From: Seminavis robusta
Taxonomy: Eukaryota; Bacillariophyta; Bacillariophyceae; Naviculales; Naviculaceae
Assembly: GCA_903772945.1 (NCBI GenBank)
Contig: CAICTM010000713.1
Span: forward strand, 1 to 51,660
Length of the DNA stretch: 51,660 nt
Direction of reading: 5' to 3'
In this document: positions 42,201 to 51,660 of the stretch, one piece after another
Layout: every line of letters begins with the position of its first letter
Numbering within the stretch: the stretch's first letter is position 1
Made by a program: the position numbers and the translations under genes
The notes under the pieces: model-generated
The model's database searches: none
What the model was told of the DNA's origin: nothing
What the model saw: the letters and a program-made list of their open reading frames with translations, nothing else

Positions 42201-45200
42201 TCTTGTAAGGGATCTCAAGAGCATAGTCAGCGTGGTAACATCCAGGAATCTCATTGTTACCGTCCAGGCGCAATGCAAACGAGAGTCCTTCTACCAGGTG
42301 ACGGACCATGGTATCACGGCTGTCAAAGCTTTCACGTGGGCTGAGAAACTCGTTGGCAAAAACAAGGTCCAACCCAGTGCTGATGACTTCTTGAGACTTG
42401 TAATCCTTGATAGATTTGAAACGATACCACAACCCGGTTTCGCTTTCAATACGCAGGCTTGGTCCGCGAGGATCAACGAGGTCACACGGTATGGATAGGT
42501 GAGGTTTTCCCAGCCACATACGGAAATCAATGTTCATACCATCCGGATCCTTCATTTCTACTCCTCTTGCTGCTTGGAGCACATCCTTTACTCGTCTGGC
42601 TGCCTCGTTGCCGGTGTATCCTGGATTGCCATAAGCCCCTTCTTGCCAATAAGGAATGAAGAATCCAAGGAAGAACCAAATCGGCGAGAGCTCACTCAAA
42701 ACAGCATTGGCTTCGTCCAGGCCCAGATTGATCAGAGCCCAATCCTTGGTCATAAAGACGGATATCTGCACCGGTTGCGGTAGCGGCTTGCCAATTCCCT
42801 TGGCGTCATCTCGAAGCCCCCAACTCAAGTCTGCCCATGTGGTGAATTTGGTCTCATCCTTCCCTTTCCTGTCTCGCACGTCGAATGTCCGCTGACAATG
42901 TGCGTTCCTTCGTTCGTCAATGAAATCAAAGGCGGCAGCTGCGACGGCCACCCTCATCATCCCTCGCAAGTCGCTGTACGTTTGAACAATGACATCAGTG
43001 AAGTATACCTGACAACAATGCCCCTCCTTTGAAGGATCTGGGTCTTCGTAGAAAGTCTGGATTTCGATTTCATGGTCAAAATAACCAGGCGGGTCAAATT
43101 GGCAGCGCAATCCAAGGTTTCTCAAAATCACGCAGATCTCCGTCTTGACGCACGACCAATCGTCCCAAACTCCAAGATAGTCGTCCGTCCCATATTCTGT
43201 TGGGTTGGTGCACCACAGAAGATTTCTACCATCAGCAAGGAACTTTGTAGCCGGATATGGGAACATCAATGGAACCTCTTGCATGTTGTCATACCACACG
43301 GAGAGGAGCATACAGAATTGTGACAACCTCACGTCGAGCCGGGGGGCCGCCACGAAGTGTTCCGGTTCAAGAGGCTCGCAGATAAGTAGTCGAAGGTGTG
43401 GAGTGTAATCGCACAGGACGTCCAAGGACAAGAACCCCGTAGTGATTTCCCTCCATCTTCGCTCGGACAGAGCTTCAAACACCTCCGCGTGTTCTTCCGG
43501 TGGGTCGTCTCCGAGTATCGATTGTTTGCTGTAAACCCATGAGTTGTGCTCAGCTCTCCCATCAACGTCATAAAAGTACCGAAAAATGGGACTATCTGTT
43601 TGGTTCGGGACAAACTTTTCATCGCTGAGAGAAGTGAAGAGCCGCATTTGATGCAGCTGAAATGTCATTCTTGTAAACACTGAGCCAGTCTCTGCATCCT
43701 CCTCCTGCTCCGCCTGGAATGGGCTTGTTTCTGTTGGCATCCTGAACGAGTGGTGGCGCCTGCTATTGAAGATGACCCCTCGACCGATCTCGATGGCAGC
43801 CAAGTCATGACTGCGGGTCGACCGAGGTAGAATGAGGGAAGAATCAAGAATGTTGATTGTGTATGTCATGGGAGGACTCGGTTCCTTTTTGGGACGTTCC
43901 ATCTCCTCGGCCACTTTGGCGGCATGTCTCAACTTCCCGACGCCGTACAACTCGCAGAGAAAGAACTGCAGAAGCTCATTGATGTATTGTCGTAAAAGGA
44001 AAAGGCGGAAACCACGCAGTGCCATTTTGAGATCTGAAGCAGGCAGCCAAGGGGGAGATCCCGACGAGTACTCAACCTGGAAAGGGAAGCTTCTCATGTC
44101 CTCAAGGTATAGTGGAGTTATGGCATCTGGATAGTGCTGGCCTTTTTCTGTCAAGTTGATTAGTGAAAATGCACGAGATACCACTTTCAACACTGGAATG
44201 TACGGCTGCTCCGGGTCAATTGGGCGCCCGTCTTTCTTTATGTACAGACTGTCACAGCGAAGCCGACTGAACGGAACTAGTTTGTCAGTGGCCAGAAGCA
44301 CCGATACAATATCGCACCTTGCAAAGAAAGACGTTTTCAACGGAGTAAACAACGTCTTGTCCTTAACGTCATCTGAGTTGGCCTTGGCAGTGCTCTGATT
44401 TGGATCAGGAGAGGCAAAACACTTCTTCATCCGGGAGATGACCTTCATCATGTCATCGAAAGTGTCGTGAGAGAAGAAGAATTCAAGTTCTCCGACTTGG
44501 ATATCATCGAGCTTTTCTTTAATCCTAAAAAATTCATCGTCGGCGTGAGTTTCATCCGAGCCGAGAATGTCCAATGGAAGTCCCCCTTTTCCAAAGCCAT
44601 AAGCTGCGTCCAACTCAAATCGAGAGAATGACAGCGCAGGCTCGCTGCTTGAACTGTTGTCAACCTCTCCCTCCGACGACCCTTGATCTTGCGCTTGATC
44701 GTCGTGATGCTCGATTGGCGCAATCCTAAGAAGGCGGACTCCAGCCGTGTTTGTAACAAACAAGTTTTGGAGACTTGCAGAAAGGTGGAAGTCATAGAAT
44801 AGGTGTATTGTCGAGACCTGAGCACCTTTGGGGAGGTCGACAACCAACAATGTGTTCAATGGTTGCCGAATTGGGTCAATTTCATCGTCGGGGGGCGTAA
44901 AGTCGTGAAGCGCTCTTGTCACAGCATTCCGTATTGCCTTGTCTACAGCCTTCGATTTGTCGAATGGCTCGGGTTCCGTCATGCGTTCAGATTGAAATTC
45001 GGATGCATCCCTCATGCGTTCAGATTCCAGATCTCCCCTCATGCGATCAGATTCAGATGTTCCCTTCATGCGATCAGATTGCAACTCCGACGCAGCAGAC
45101 TTGTCGGTCTCGTCCATACTTTCGGTTGCCGGTGGTTGCGGCGGTGGTGGAATGTGTGCATCATCCTCGTAAAAACTGAGAAGGGCCGAGTTAGTGCAGT

Positions 45201-48200
45201 CCCAGGCATCTTCCGCGTACAGCCCAATGCCACACAAACGGTCGATGCAGATTTGCATGCTCGATGACAGTGCATCTTCATTTGGGAAATTCAGGTCAAA
45301 ACAGGAGGCAATTGAGAGAAAGTCCCCAAGGCATTCTTCCATTATTATCGCTTTCTGGCCCGGTGTCAAAGGATACTTCTGTTCGTCGCTCATTATCGAG
45401 ATCTTTAAACTTCGGATTGACACGTCAACACACCTCATAATAAGCCGCGAAAGCGCCTCGAGCCGAGGAGGCGTTGATGTGGGTTCCACACTCGGCGGTT
45501 TGCGATCACCCTTGACTCTTAACGGTTGCAGCACACGGTTGCAGAAGAGCAACCTGGTCTCTGATAGCAGTATATGAATGGGAGATACTTCCAGCGCAAT
45601 CTCTTGCCTTGGGCTGTCTTCGTCTAGAATGGTACTACCACTGTTTGTGAAAAGCATTTCTATGTCGACTGGTTCCGCTAGCAGCGACGGCGCCTCTGAG
45701 AAAGCAAACGCGTCGGTTTCAGTTTGCAGCGCACAATCGATACCAGATACCGCAACGACCTGATGCAATGACAAACAGAATCATGGGGTGAGGCGTTGCT
45801 GGTTGGGTGTTGACGACTGCATATATACGTATGCTACGATATAAGCACTTACACAATGCTGCGATGAAAGGGTCCCCTTTTCGACCAATTCGTCCAAGTC
45901 GAGCATTGCCAACGAGCCAACCTGCGCTCCGCTCTCATTACCGCATAAGTCGCTGACTGCGCTTCCACTGTACAGTTCGACAATGCCAGCGGTGATCCTC
46001 GCAGAAGGGGAGCGACTCTCGGGCCGTTCAAAGCTTCCCGAGTATGAAGAGGCACTTGACTCCACTTCTGCTTCTGCCGCCGCCATGGCGTCAACTGGAA
46101 TTGACAGATCGATGCCATGAACTCTGATTGAAGAGTTCATTTCTGCAAGTTTTGATGGGGGATTCTCCCGTAGAATGAACAGCCGAGCTTCTTCTCGCTC
46201 AGACTTTGGCAGCGTCCGACGTGGGTTCCCTTCATCGGACGTCGATGGAAACTTCACCAGCTTTATCAAAAGAGGAACATCAAGGCAGACGTGAACTTTG
46301 GCCACATCTGCCTGTAAGACCCTGTGGCCTTTGCTCAACACGACGGAGATCGTCATTGCTTCTTTGGGAGCAGTAGGGGCATGCGTGCTGAAGCGCAGTC
46401 CACCGTCACGGGTCGAGCTGCGGTCTCTCTTCGTCAAATTGACCACAGGGACTGGTTTTGGCGACGCTCTGCTTCCAATAGCAATTAAGTTGTCTCGTCC
46501 CGATCCCGATGCTGTGATTGTGCCAACGGAAAAATTAACGTTCTTCGATCCGCCGCTTCGGCCTAGAATGGTGCATCGCAAAGGCGACAAAGTCACATGC
46601 AAAAGCATGTTCTTAGGCAGCCCAAAAAGCAGAAAATCCGTTGATGACAGCATTGGGTTGTCTGTGTGTTCTTCTTCAACAACAGCAGCCGGTGCGGATT
46701 CCTGCTCCATGAAGAAGTCTTCTTCTGAGAGGAAGGACAAGTCTGAAACGTCATCGCTACTTCTAGTGCTTGGGTCGTCGTGGCTTAAATATGATGTTGT
46801 CCTTTGGAATGGAGCAGGGTTCGATCCTTCATCTGACACGAGCATCACCTCAACGCTCTTGAAAAAGAAAGCGAAGGATATTTTGGCACCAGTCGACGTT
46901 GGCTCACTTATGGACATATTCTCAAACACTGTGCCTGCCATCGTCGAACGCGTTTTTGTTGTTTTCATAGTCCGCACAGTTCGACCATCGGAACCCTCTC
47001 TTCGGCGATTTCTTCGAGTTGTTGCAGTCTTTCGGGGCGCTTCTTCCATGTCTTCTGAATAATCATACTGAAAACTGACTTTTGAGCCCCCCAGGTCTTC
47101 GCGAATTTCACTGAGAGGATGGTCACTGCTATGAGCTGTCCCAAATCCCATACTTGCAGCACGATAATTGTCGGGTCTGGAGGCTCTGTCCTGGTCGTCC
47201 TGATCGTCATGGCTCATGTGCATTCCATGCCTTTGTGGAAGATTGGCCCGTTCTTCTTCAAACAGCTGAACATCGTCGCCAACAAGGTAGGAGCGGTACA
47301 AACGACCGTCATTACATCGCTTGCCTAGAACGGAAACGAGATTCTCGTCGTCTACCTCGTCCATCGCTATGCGGTGTGGAGTGAACTCATTCATACCTTG
47401 CAGATTGAGCCCTGTGTTGATATTTATGTCAACATCTGTCGCTGACATGACAGTAGAGGCGCGATGTTCTGACAAGATTGATGCATAATCGGAGTACAGC
47501 ACTTCCACCGAAGACGGCATGGACCGCAGTCCGTGCACCTCTAGGGCTCGTGCAATGGATCGATATAGCAAGATCTGTTCAATTGGAAGTTCATCTTCGA
47601 TTTTCAAGATATCTTGCGCCCATGGGTCCGGCACGCTGGCGTCGCAGTCGACGTGTTCGCCAACTTTCAAGTGAAGGCTCATGTACAAGTTGATGTATTC
47701 CTCGCGCTTTCGTTTTTGTCGGTCCCAGTCAAATGACACGTATTTTTCTTTGAAATTGTCGCGTCTGCGCTTTCGCTTTTGAATTTCATACGCGACGACA
47801 CCGTATGCGTAATGCCACCATGATCGGATTACCTGACTGCGGCGGGTTCTCGCCTTGGCGGCAAGTTCGTTTCGAATGCCCAAGCTGAGCCTCCTCGAAG
47901 CTATGTCGCTTCTGATGAAATTTAGTCCGGAAGACGCATCTGTCTGCGTGCGTCGATATGGAGAAGGACCCGGCAGCAACTCTTCGACACTAGCTCCAGA
48001 AGCAAATGGATTCCTCTTCCCCATCCCCTTTTCTCCACCTTTTGCCAACACTTCCGTTATTGTACAGGTTGGTCTTCCATTTCGCATTCTCGCCCCCACT
48101 GCAAAAAAGTTGTGTATGATATCAAGATGCTTTTTGGAGCAAATAAATTTGATTTCGCCACAGTTCATTTGCATGTCCAATTTGGGTGTCACTTGTTTGC

Positions 48201-49605
48201 TTTCCGCCATGGCAGATTTGTAAACAGAACTCAGATCATCGGGTCGAACGAGAGGGGCTGATCTTCCGGAAGAAGTGACTCTCCTTTGAAGTTGCGGAGG
48301 CGTCAAAAGTCGACTACCGATTTGAGACGACGGGCGTTGATTGGAGAGGTTTGGTCTTGACGGGGCTCGTCGCATTGCTTCTGTGTACGAGGAGTATTGG
48401 CTTCTTTGTCGCTGTAATCCCGTTGAATCAGGTCCAAATGAGCTGACAACGTCGGTTTCGGCGGTCCCATCAAAACTCCCTGGTCGAGGTCGTTTATCCC
48501 TCTTTCCTCTTCTTCGTTTGGATGATCCGTCTGTGCTGTCTGCCATTGATATCCCATCTGATACTCCTGCGGCTGTCCCATTTGCAGTCTTTCGCTTTTT
48601 AGATTGTTCCTCATGAGGGTAGAAGAAAGATAGAGAACATCCCATGTCAATGGGTCTCAAGACGTAGTCATCTGGAAGTAGTAATGCCTGGGATAAAGGT
48701 TCATTGGGGTATATGATTTGTCGTCTTACGAATACGGACACCCCGAGAGCATTTATGCTTTTGTCAATGTTGTCGCCATCTTCCACTTCACCTGGTTCCG
48801 GTTCTCTGTCGAACGATTTGCCATCATCAGGATTGTCGACTTTTGGCCCTTGGGAAGACCCCATCTTTCCAGAATGAATGTGTGTATTGGGCATGATGAT
48901 CCCCATTTCAATATTGTCCTGAACAACAGTCAGTTTGAATCCCTCAATGTTCAAGCACAAGCCCGAGAGAAACCTCCAAACAAAGTTGGATGATGCCTTC
49001 TTCATCCACTTATCAAATCCCTTGGGCTTTTTGGGTCCCACCACTTTGTTCTTGTCGTTGTCTACATTGAGTTCCTTCTTGATCATGTGTGTCAGCCATG
49101 CTGAAAGTTGTTGTCCCTTCATCAGGCGTTGCTCTGCTGCGGCCAGAATCCTTTGTTTGGCATCTCTGAACTCTTTGGAGTACTGCACTGTTTCTTCATC
49201 AGCCTTTTCGTCCTTTTGCTTCTTGGCTTTCTTGTCTTCGGCTGCTTCAGTGGCTTTCTGTTTTGCTTCCGTTTCTTCTCTACTTTCAAACCCCACCACA
49301 ACGTTCACCCCCTTGATGTCAATGACGACATCTCCTTGTCCCCACACTAGTCGTTTCCAGGGAATTTGAATCCTCAGTTGGCCAATGGTACCCTCGACTA
49401 TTTTGAGCTTGAGGGGATCTCGTCCCGAAGGCGACTTCTTCATGCGATTGATCTTGGAGTAAAGAGCGTCGCCACGCAGATTCACATTGGTCAGCACCAA
49501 GTCTCCTGACCATATTCCGAGTTGTAGCTGCTCGGGATCAAACTCCAAGTACTTGGACATGATCTCTGTCACCGTCTTGGAGGGGTTGTACATGTAAGAC
49601 GCCAT
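30242..49605 (-). CDS. VPS13: Giant VPS13 bridge-like lipid-transfer protein (eight exons)
   Basis: VPS13 proteins form a long hydrophobic groove that moves lipids in bulk between organelles at contact sites. Exons, 5' to 3': 49605-45853, 45759-40095, 40010-39729, 39653-38990, 38913-38365, 38291-37600, 37511-33510, 33420-30242. Every join keeps phase, and the total (18,786 nt) divides by three: 6,261 aa, about twice human VPS13A. The start has context ACAATGG. Seen: chorein N-terminus (ISKYLEFDPEQLQL-type, here MSKYLEFDPEQLQLGIWSGD) at 1-115; adaptor-binding-type repeats with VRNNTTHPLSVLLHPDP and SHR-type LRPGQTQAYSWEEP; a PDZ-like segment near 3655-3730 (GDELLRIDTVSVSRLSFEE); a C2 domain near 4109-4262 (VVEVLEAVGLNPENE, NPYCEVIL); the ATG2/VPS13 C-terminal module near 5266-5446 (NPTMLFSSFVSGV, GVAKGTLSL, GLVTAPYKG); a PH-like part; then a coiled coil and Lys-rich tail not usual for the family. 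Confidence 0.93.
39853..39984 (-). repeat. Four 11-residue repeats in VPS13
   Basis: The third exon encodes four successive 11-mers: GKSAGAVGKVV, TKGTGAVGKAV, TKGTGAMGKVV, QKGTKSIGKTL. The DNA repeat period is 33 bp. The 11-residue spacing with Lys-Gly-Thr resembles the membrane-binding repeats of synuclein-type amphipathic helices; that comparison is inference. Confidence 0.8.
44980..45092 (-). repeat. Degenerate ~30-bp repeat in VPS13 encoding (E/S)S(E/D)RM
   Basis: Four imperfect units around the DNA string CTCATGCG(T/A)TCAGATT encode QSDRMKG, ESDRMRG, ESERMRD and QSERMTE in a charged, probably disordered loop of the second exon. Confidence 0.75.
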
Positions 49606-50229
49606 TGTAAATTGTTTTGGGAATCCACCCCAGCTATAAGTCTGTTTGTTCAGTTCCTTCCTATTGTCCTCAACTAGCTACTGGAAGTTCAAGCCAACCT
49701 CCACAGCAGCGGTCGTCCTGGTTGTCATCAAGTGGGTCGTATGTGGGGTATCTATCTGAGAATGAGGCCCAGTACTGTGGGGAACCGTTGTCACTTTCTT
49801 CCTTTTACAAATCAAGAGTGTGAGATGGCGCAGAGCATTCGGCAGCGAGCTCGCTGGCTGGCAGCAGAAAATTCATTTAGAGATTTGTGGCGGGACTTGG
49901 CTTTGTTGACAGGGAAAGGCTCGCGAATACACTGGTGATGCAACAGAAAAGGATTTAATAACACAAGAGAGCGTTATCTCCTAATGTATGGTCATAGTGC
50001 TGCATGTACCGCTTCATCGCACTGCCAACATGGTAATTTATGGTACTCTAGCTAGAGAGTAGTTAATACTATTGATAGATACTGAATACTGTACTTTGCA
50101 GTCGTCATACAGTACTGTACTGTACGACGACCCAAAGACCTAAAGGCTTGGTCAGAAATCCCAATCGATAATCCCAATTTTAATAAAAGACAAAAACTTC
50201 TGTGAGATCAACAAACTTATCCAACATCA
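49606..50229. other. Intergenic region upstream of VPS13
   Basis: VPS13 promoter and leader near 49606-49700, then A/T-rich sequence with short palindromes (CTAGCTAGAG, CAGTACTGTACTGTACG at about 50110-50127). No gene was seen. Confidence 0.5.
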
Positions 50230-50311
50230 GGAGCGTTCCTCAATCGTGCATGAAACCAACCCTAAAATAGGGTCGGATTTAGGGTCGGATTCCCTTTAGG
50301 GTCGGGTTTCG

Positions 50312-50427
50312 AAACCGACCCTAAAAATAGGGACGGTTTCTGAAAAATAGGGACGGTTTCTGAAAAACCGTCCCTAATTTAGGGTCGGGTTTCGATTTAG
50401 GGTCGGGTTTGAAAAACGTCCCTAAAT
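50312..50427. repeat. Internal direct repeat of the MITE, copy 1
   Basis: About 115 bp beginning AAACCGACCCTAAAAATAGG. It recurs 175 bp later with about ten changes. Confidence 0.8.
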
Positions 50428-50486
50428 AGAAACGGGACTGAATGGTGAATTCATTGAAAACGCACCAATATTAGGGTCTGGTTTGA

Positions 50487-50602
50487 AAACCGACCCTAAA
50501 AATAGGGACGGTTTCTAAAAAATAGGGACGGTTTCTGAAAATCCGTCCCTAATTTAGGGTCGGGTTTCGTTTTAGGGTCGGGTTTTGAAATCGTCCCTAT
50601 AT
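50487..50602. repeat. Internal direct repeat of the MITE, copy 2
   Basis: Second copy of the 50312-50427 segment, with the same order of GGGTCGG and GGGACGG motifs. Confidence 0.8.
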
Positions 50603-50676
50603 TTAGGGACGGATTCCCCCAAACCGACCCTAAATTGGGGACGGATTCAAAGTTATGCACGATTGAGGAACGCTCC

Positions 50677-51185
50677 AGGCAATGTTAAGAGTCGAATTAA
50701 TTTTGGTAAACTTTTCATCAGATACTAGTACTGTTCCTTTATGTTCCGGCTCAACATTGAGCCCCGTCCGTTACCCGTGACAATAAGGCATGATATACAG
50801 AAGGTTTCCGATTGGTTACTTATTTCGTCTCCTGGAGACGATTTGCTTTAGGGGTAATGGTACCGATGGGGGCAGAGGTTTGAATTATACCCGGCGCGCA
50901 TTACTTAGAAGGCCCTGTAGAAGTCTACGTATTCGACTAGTATTGTATTGACGGGATACAGTCAACGCATGTACATGCACATGAAAGTCGCCTTGCGTTC
51001 TTCACATTTTAAAAGTTGGCTCCTAATTTTTCGGGGTCGCCTGTGATTTGATTGGACGCTTGATCTTTTTTCAATGACTGACATTGAATGACGTACGAGG
51101 TGCAATGCGAATCTCAGAAAGGTAGTTGTAGTAATAAAAGTTTTTATATACAGATTAATTTACCCTATATCCCTACCGTTTATAC
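50677..51185. other. Intergenic region between MITE and helicase gene
   Basis: No gene was seen. A perfect small hairpin, CGTCTCC-T-GGAGACG, lies at about 50828-50842. The rest is A/T-rich. It includes the 3' flank of the helicase. Confidence 0.5.
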
Positions 51186-51660
51186 TTATAACAAGAACCC
51201 GTCTTCTCGCTGGAACATTTCATCGTATTGATCTTCTCCTAGGACAGAAAGCCCAATAGTATCCTTAAATCTTGCAAGCATGTCTCTCATTCGTTGTGGC
51301 ATGGCAAAGTTCTTTGGATCCCAATCCAGCTTCTTCAATAAGAACAAACCACTCATGGTTCGCACCCTTGATAACACCACGTAAGCCCAGTTTTGACAGT
51401 ATCGCCATGAATGTACCAATAACCACACTGCAGTATATCCCTGTAATTTGTGTCCAGTTGTCGCAGAATTGCTGATAATCGGGAACTGCTTACCCTTCAT
51501 CTTGGTGTGTACAACTTCTCCGTCATAAAACCATCTGGTACTGAAAGTGTAGTCTTGCTCCGTTACATAAAAAGTACGTGGCATAATAGTCTCCATTTCA
51601 TGTTCCACAAGGATAGATTTGACTTGACCTGAGAAAAAAGCCCGAATCTTGCAGCCGTTG
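51186..51660 (-). CDS. PIF1/Helitron-type helicase, C-terminal part (runs off the window)
   Basis: The frame is open to the window edge (in frame from 51659), so the 5' part is missing; about 157 codons plus stop are present. It carries the end of a superfamily 1B helicase: NGCKIRAFF, FPIISNSATTGHKLQGYTAV (motif V region, normally TxHKxQG), then NWAYVVLSRVRTMSGLFLLK (motif VI, with ALSR replaced by VLSR). Proteins of this kind unwind DNA 5' to 3' and in diatoms are abundant both as PIF1-like genes and as Helitron transposon helicases. The short C-terminus after motif VI and the neighbouring transposon suggest a mobile-element copy, but the N-terminal HUH domain that would prove a Helitron is outside the window. 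Confidence 0.85.
   Translation of the reverse strand, partial: NGCKIRAFFSGQVKSILVEHEMETIMPRTFYVTEQDYTFSTRWFYDGEVVHTKMKGKQFPIISNSATTGHKLQGYTAVWLLVHSWRYCQNWAYVVLSRVRTMSGLFLLKKLDWDPKNFAMPQRMRDMLARFKDTIGLSVLGEDQYDEMFQREDGFLL

Larger units (their letters stand above)
50230..50676. mobile_element. MITE-like element with 22-bp terminal inverted repeats
   Basis: The ends are perfect inverted repeats: 50230-50251 begins GGAGCGTTCCTCAATCGTGC and 50655-50676 is its reverse complement. The 447-bp interior has no coding frame and is built from alternating motifs TTTAGGGTCGGGTTT and AATAGGGACGGTTTCTGAAA in both orientations, which can pair with each other in many ways. A non-autonomous DNA transposon is the best fit. 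No clear target-site duplication was found in the flanks (AACATCA on the left, AGGCAATG on the right), so the superfamily is open. Confidence 0.82.

Noticed and set aside
46800..46830. tRNA-like GGTTCGATCC box
   Set aside because: It lies in the VPS13 coding exon, with no cloverleaf around it.
30242..49605. Several separate genes instead of one VPS13
   Set aside because: Splice signals join every open frame in phase, the summed exon length is divisible by three, and the domain order from chorein to C-terminal module is that of one VPS13.
50260..50650. Telomere-like TTTAGGG repeats
   Set aside because: TTTAGGG is always part of longer TTTAGGGTCGG units in both orientations, within an element bounded by inverted repeats; there is no simple head-to-tail array.
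50260..50650. CRISPR-like array
   Set aside because: The repeats are irregularly spaced, inverted and mutually similar, with no unique spacers, and the genome is eukaryotic.

Overview
The window looks like nuclear DNA of a diatom, probably a raphid pennate. The genes carry short GT-AG introns (mostly 65-110 bp, GTAAG/GTACG donors). Two neighbouring genes encode the DUF6824-type domain (DVLCGRGK...GNRRFR...) that I know mainly from diatoms. Two predicted proteins start with a signal peptide followed by an aromatic residue, as in diatom plastid pre-sequences. Intergenic DNA is full of palindromic GGTACC/CCGGTA and CTAG strings. The species cannot be named from sequence alone.

Layout. 1-2.4 kb: no recognisable gene. 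2.4-6.7 kb: two tandem, same-strand DUF6824 genes. 7.3-7.5 kb: remnant of a small secreted-type ORF. 7.5-14.8 kb (minus): a complete Integrator subunit 1 gene (nine exons, about 2,176 aa) with one unresolved frame break. 16.5-18.3 kb (plus): a four-exon MORN-repeat gene, followed by a decayed duplicate of its 3' end with a tyrosine-recombinase-like fragment wedged between the two copies. 19.9-22.6 kb (plus): a His/Gln/Pro-rich protein with a Cys-containing C-terminal domain. 23.1-23.8 kb (plus): a small, probably plastid-targeted PDZ-like protein. 24.0-25.6 kb (minus): a GFA/CENP-V-like protein, divergent from an NSF-like AAA ATPase at 26.0-28.3 kb (plus) that also has a plastid-type pre-sequence. 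28.6-29.9 kb (minus): RNA polymerase I/III subunit RPAC1 (AC40). 30.2-49.6 kb (minus): one giant VPS13 bridge-like lipid-transfer protein (eight exons, about 6,261 aa). 50.2-50.7 kb: a MITE-like element with perfect 22-bp terminal inverted repeats. 51.2 kb to the window end (minus): the C-terminal part of a PIF1/Helitron-type helicase.

The genes are mostly unrelated housekeeping and lineage-specific genes, not an operon-like system. Functional links are loose: INTS1 and RPAC1 belong to transcription/RNA processing, VPS13 and the NSF-like ATPase to membrane biology, and the DUF6824 and His-rich proteins are candidate regulators. The most unusual items are the double-length VPS13 with inserted C2 and PDZ-like segments and a synuclein-like 11-residue repeat, the apparently plastid-directed single-AAA NSF-like protein, the INTS1 frame break at an 11-nt GT...AG string, the MORN tail duplication around a recombinase fragment, and the nested-repeat MITE. 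All exon joins below were worked out by hand from splice consensus, phase and family resemblance; no alignment or transcript data were available.
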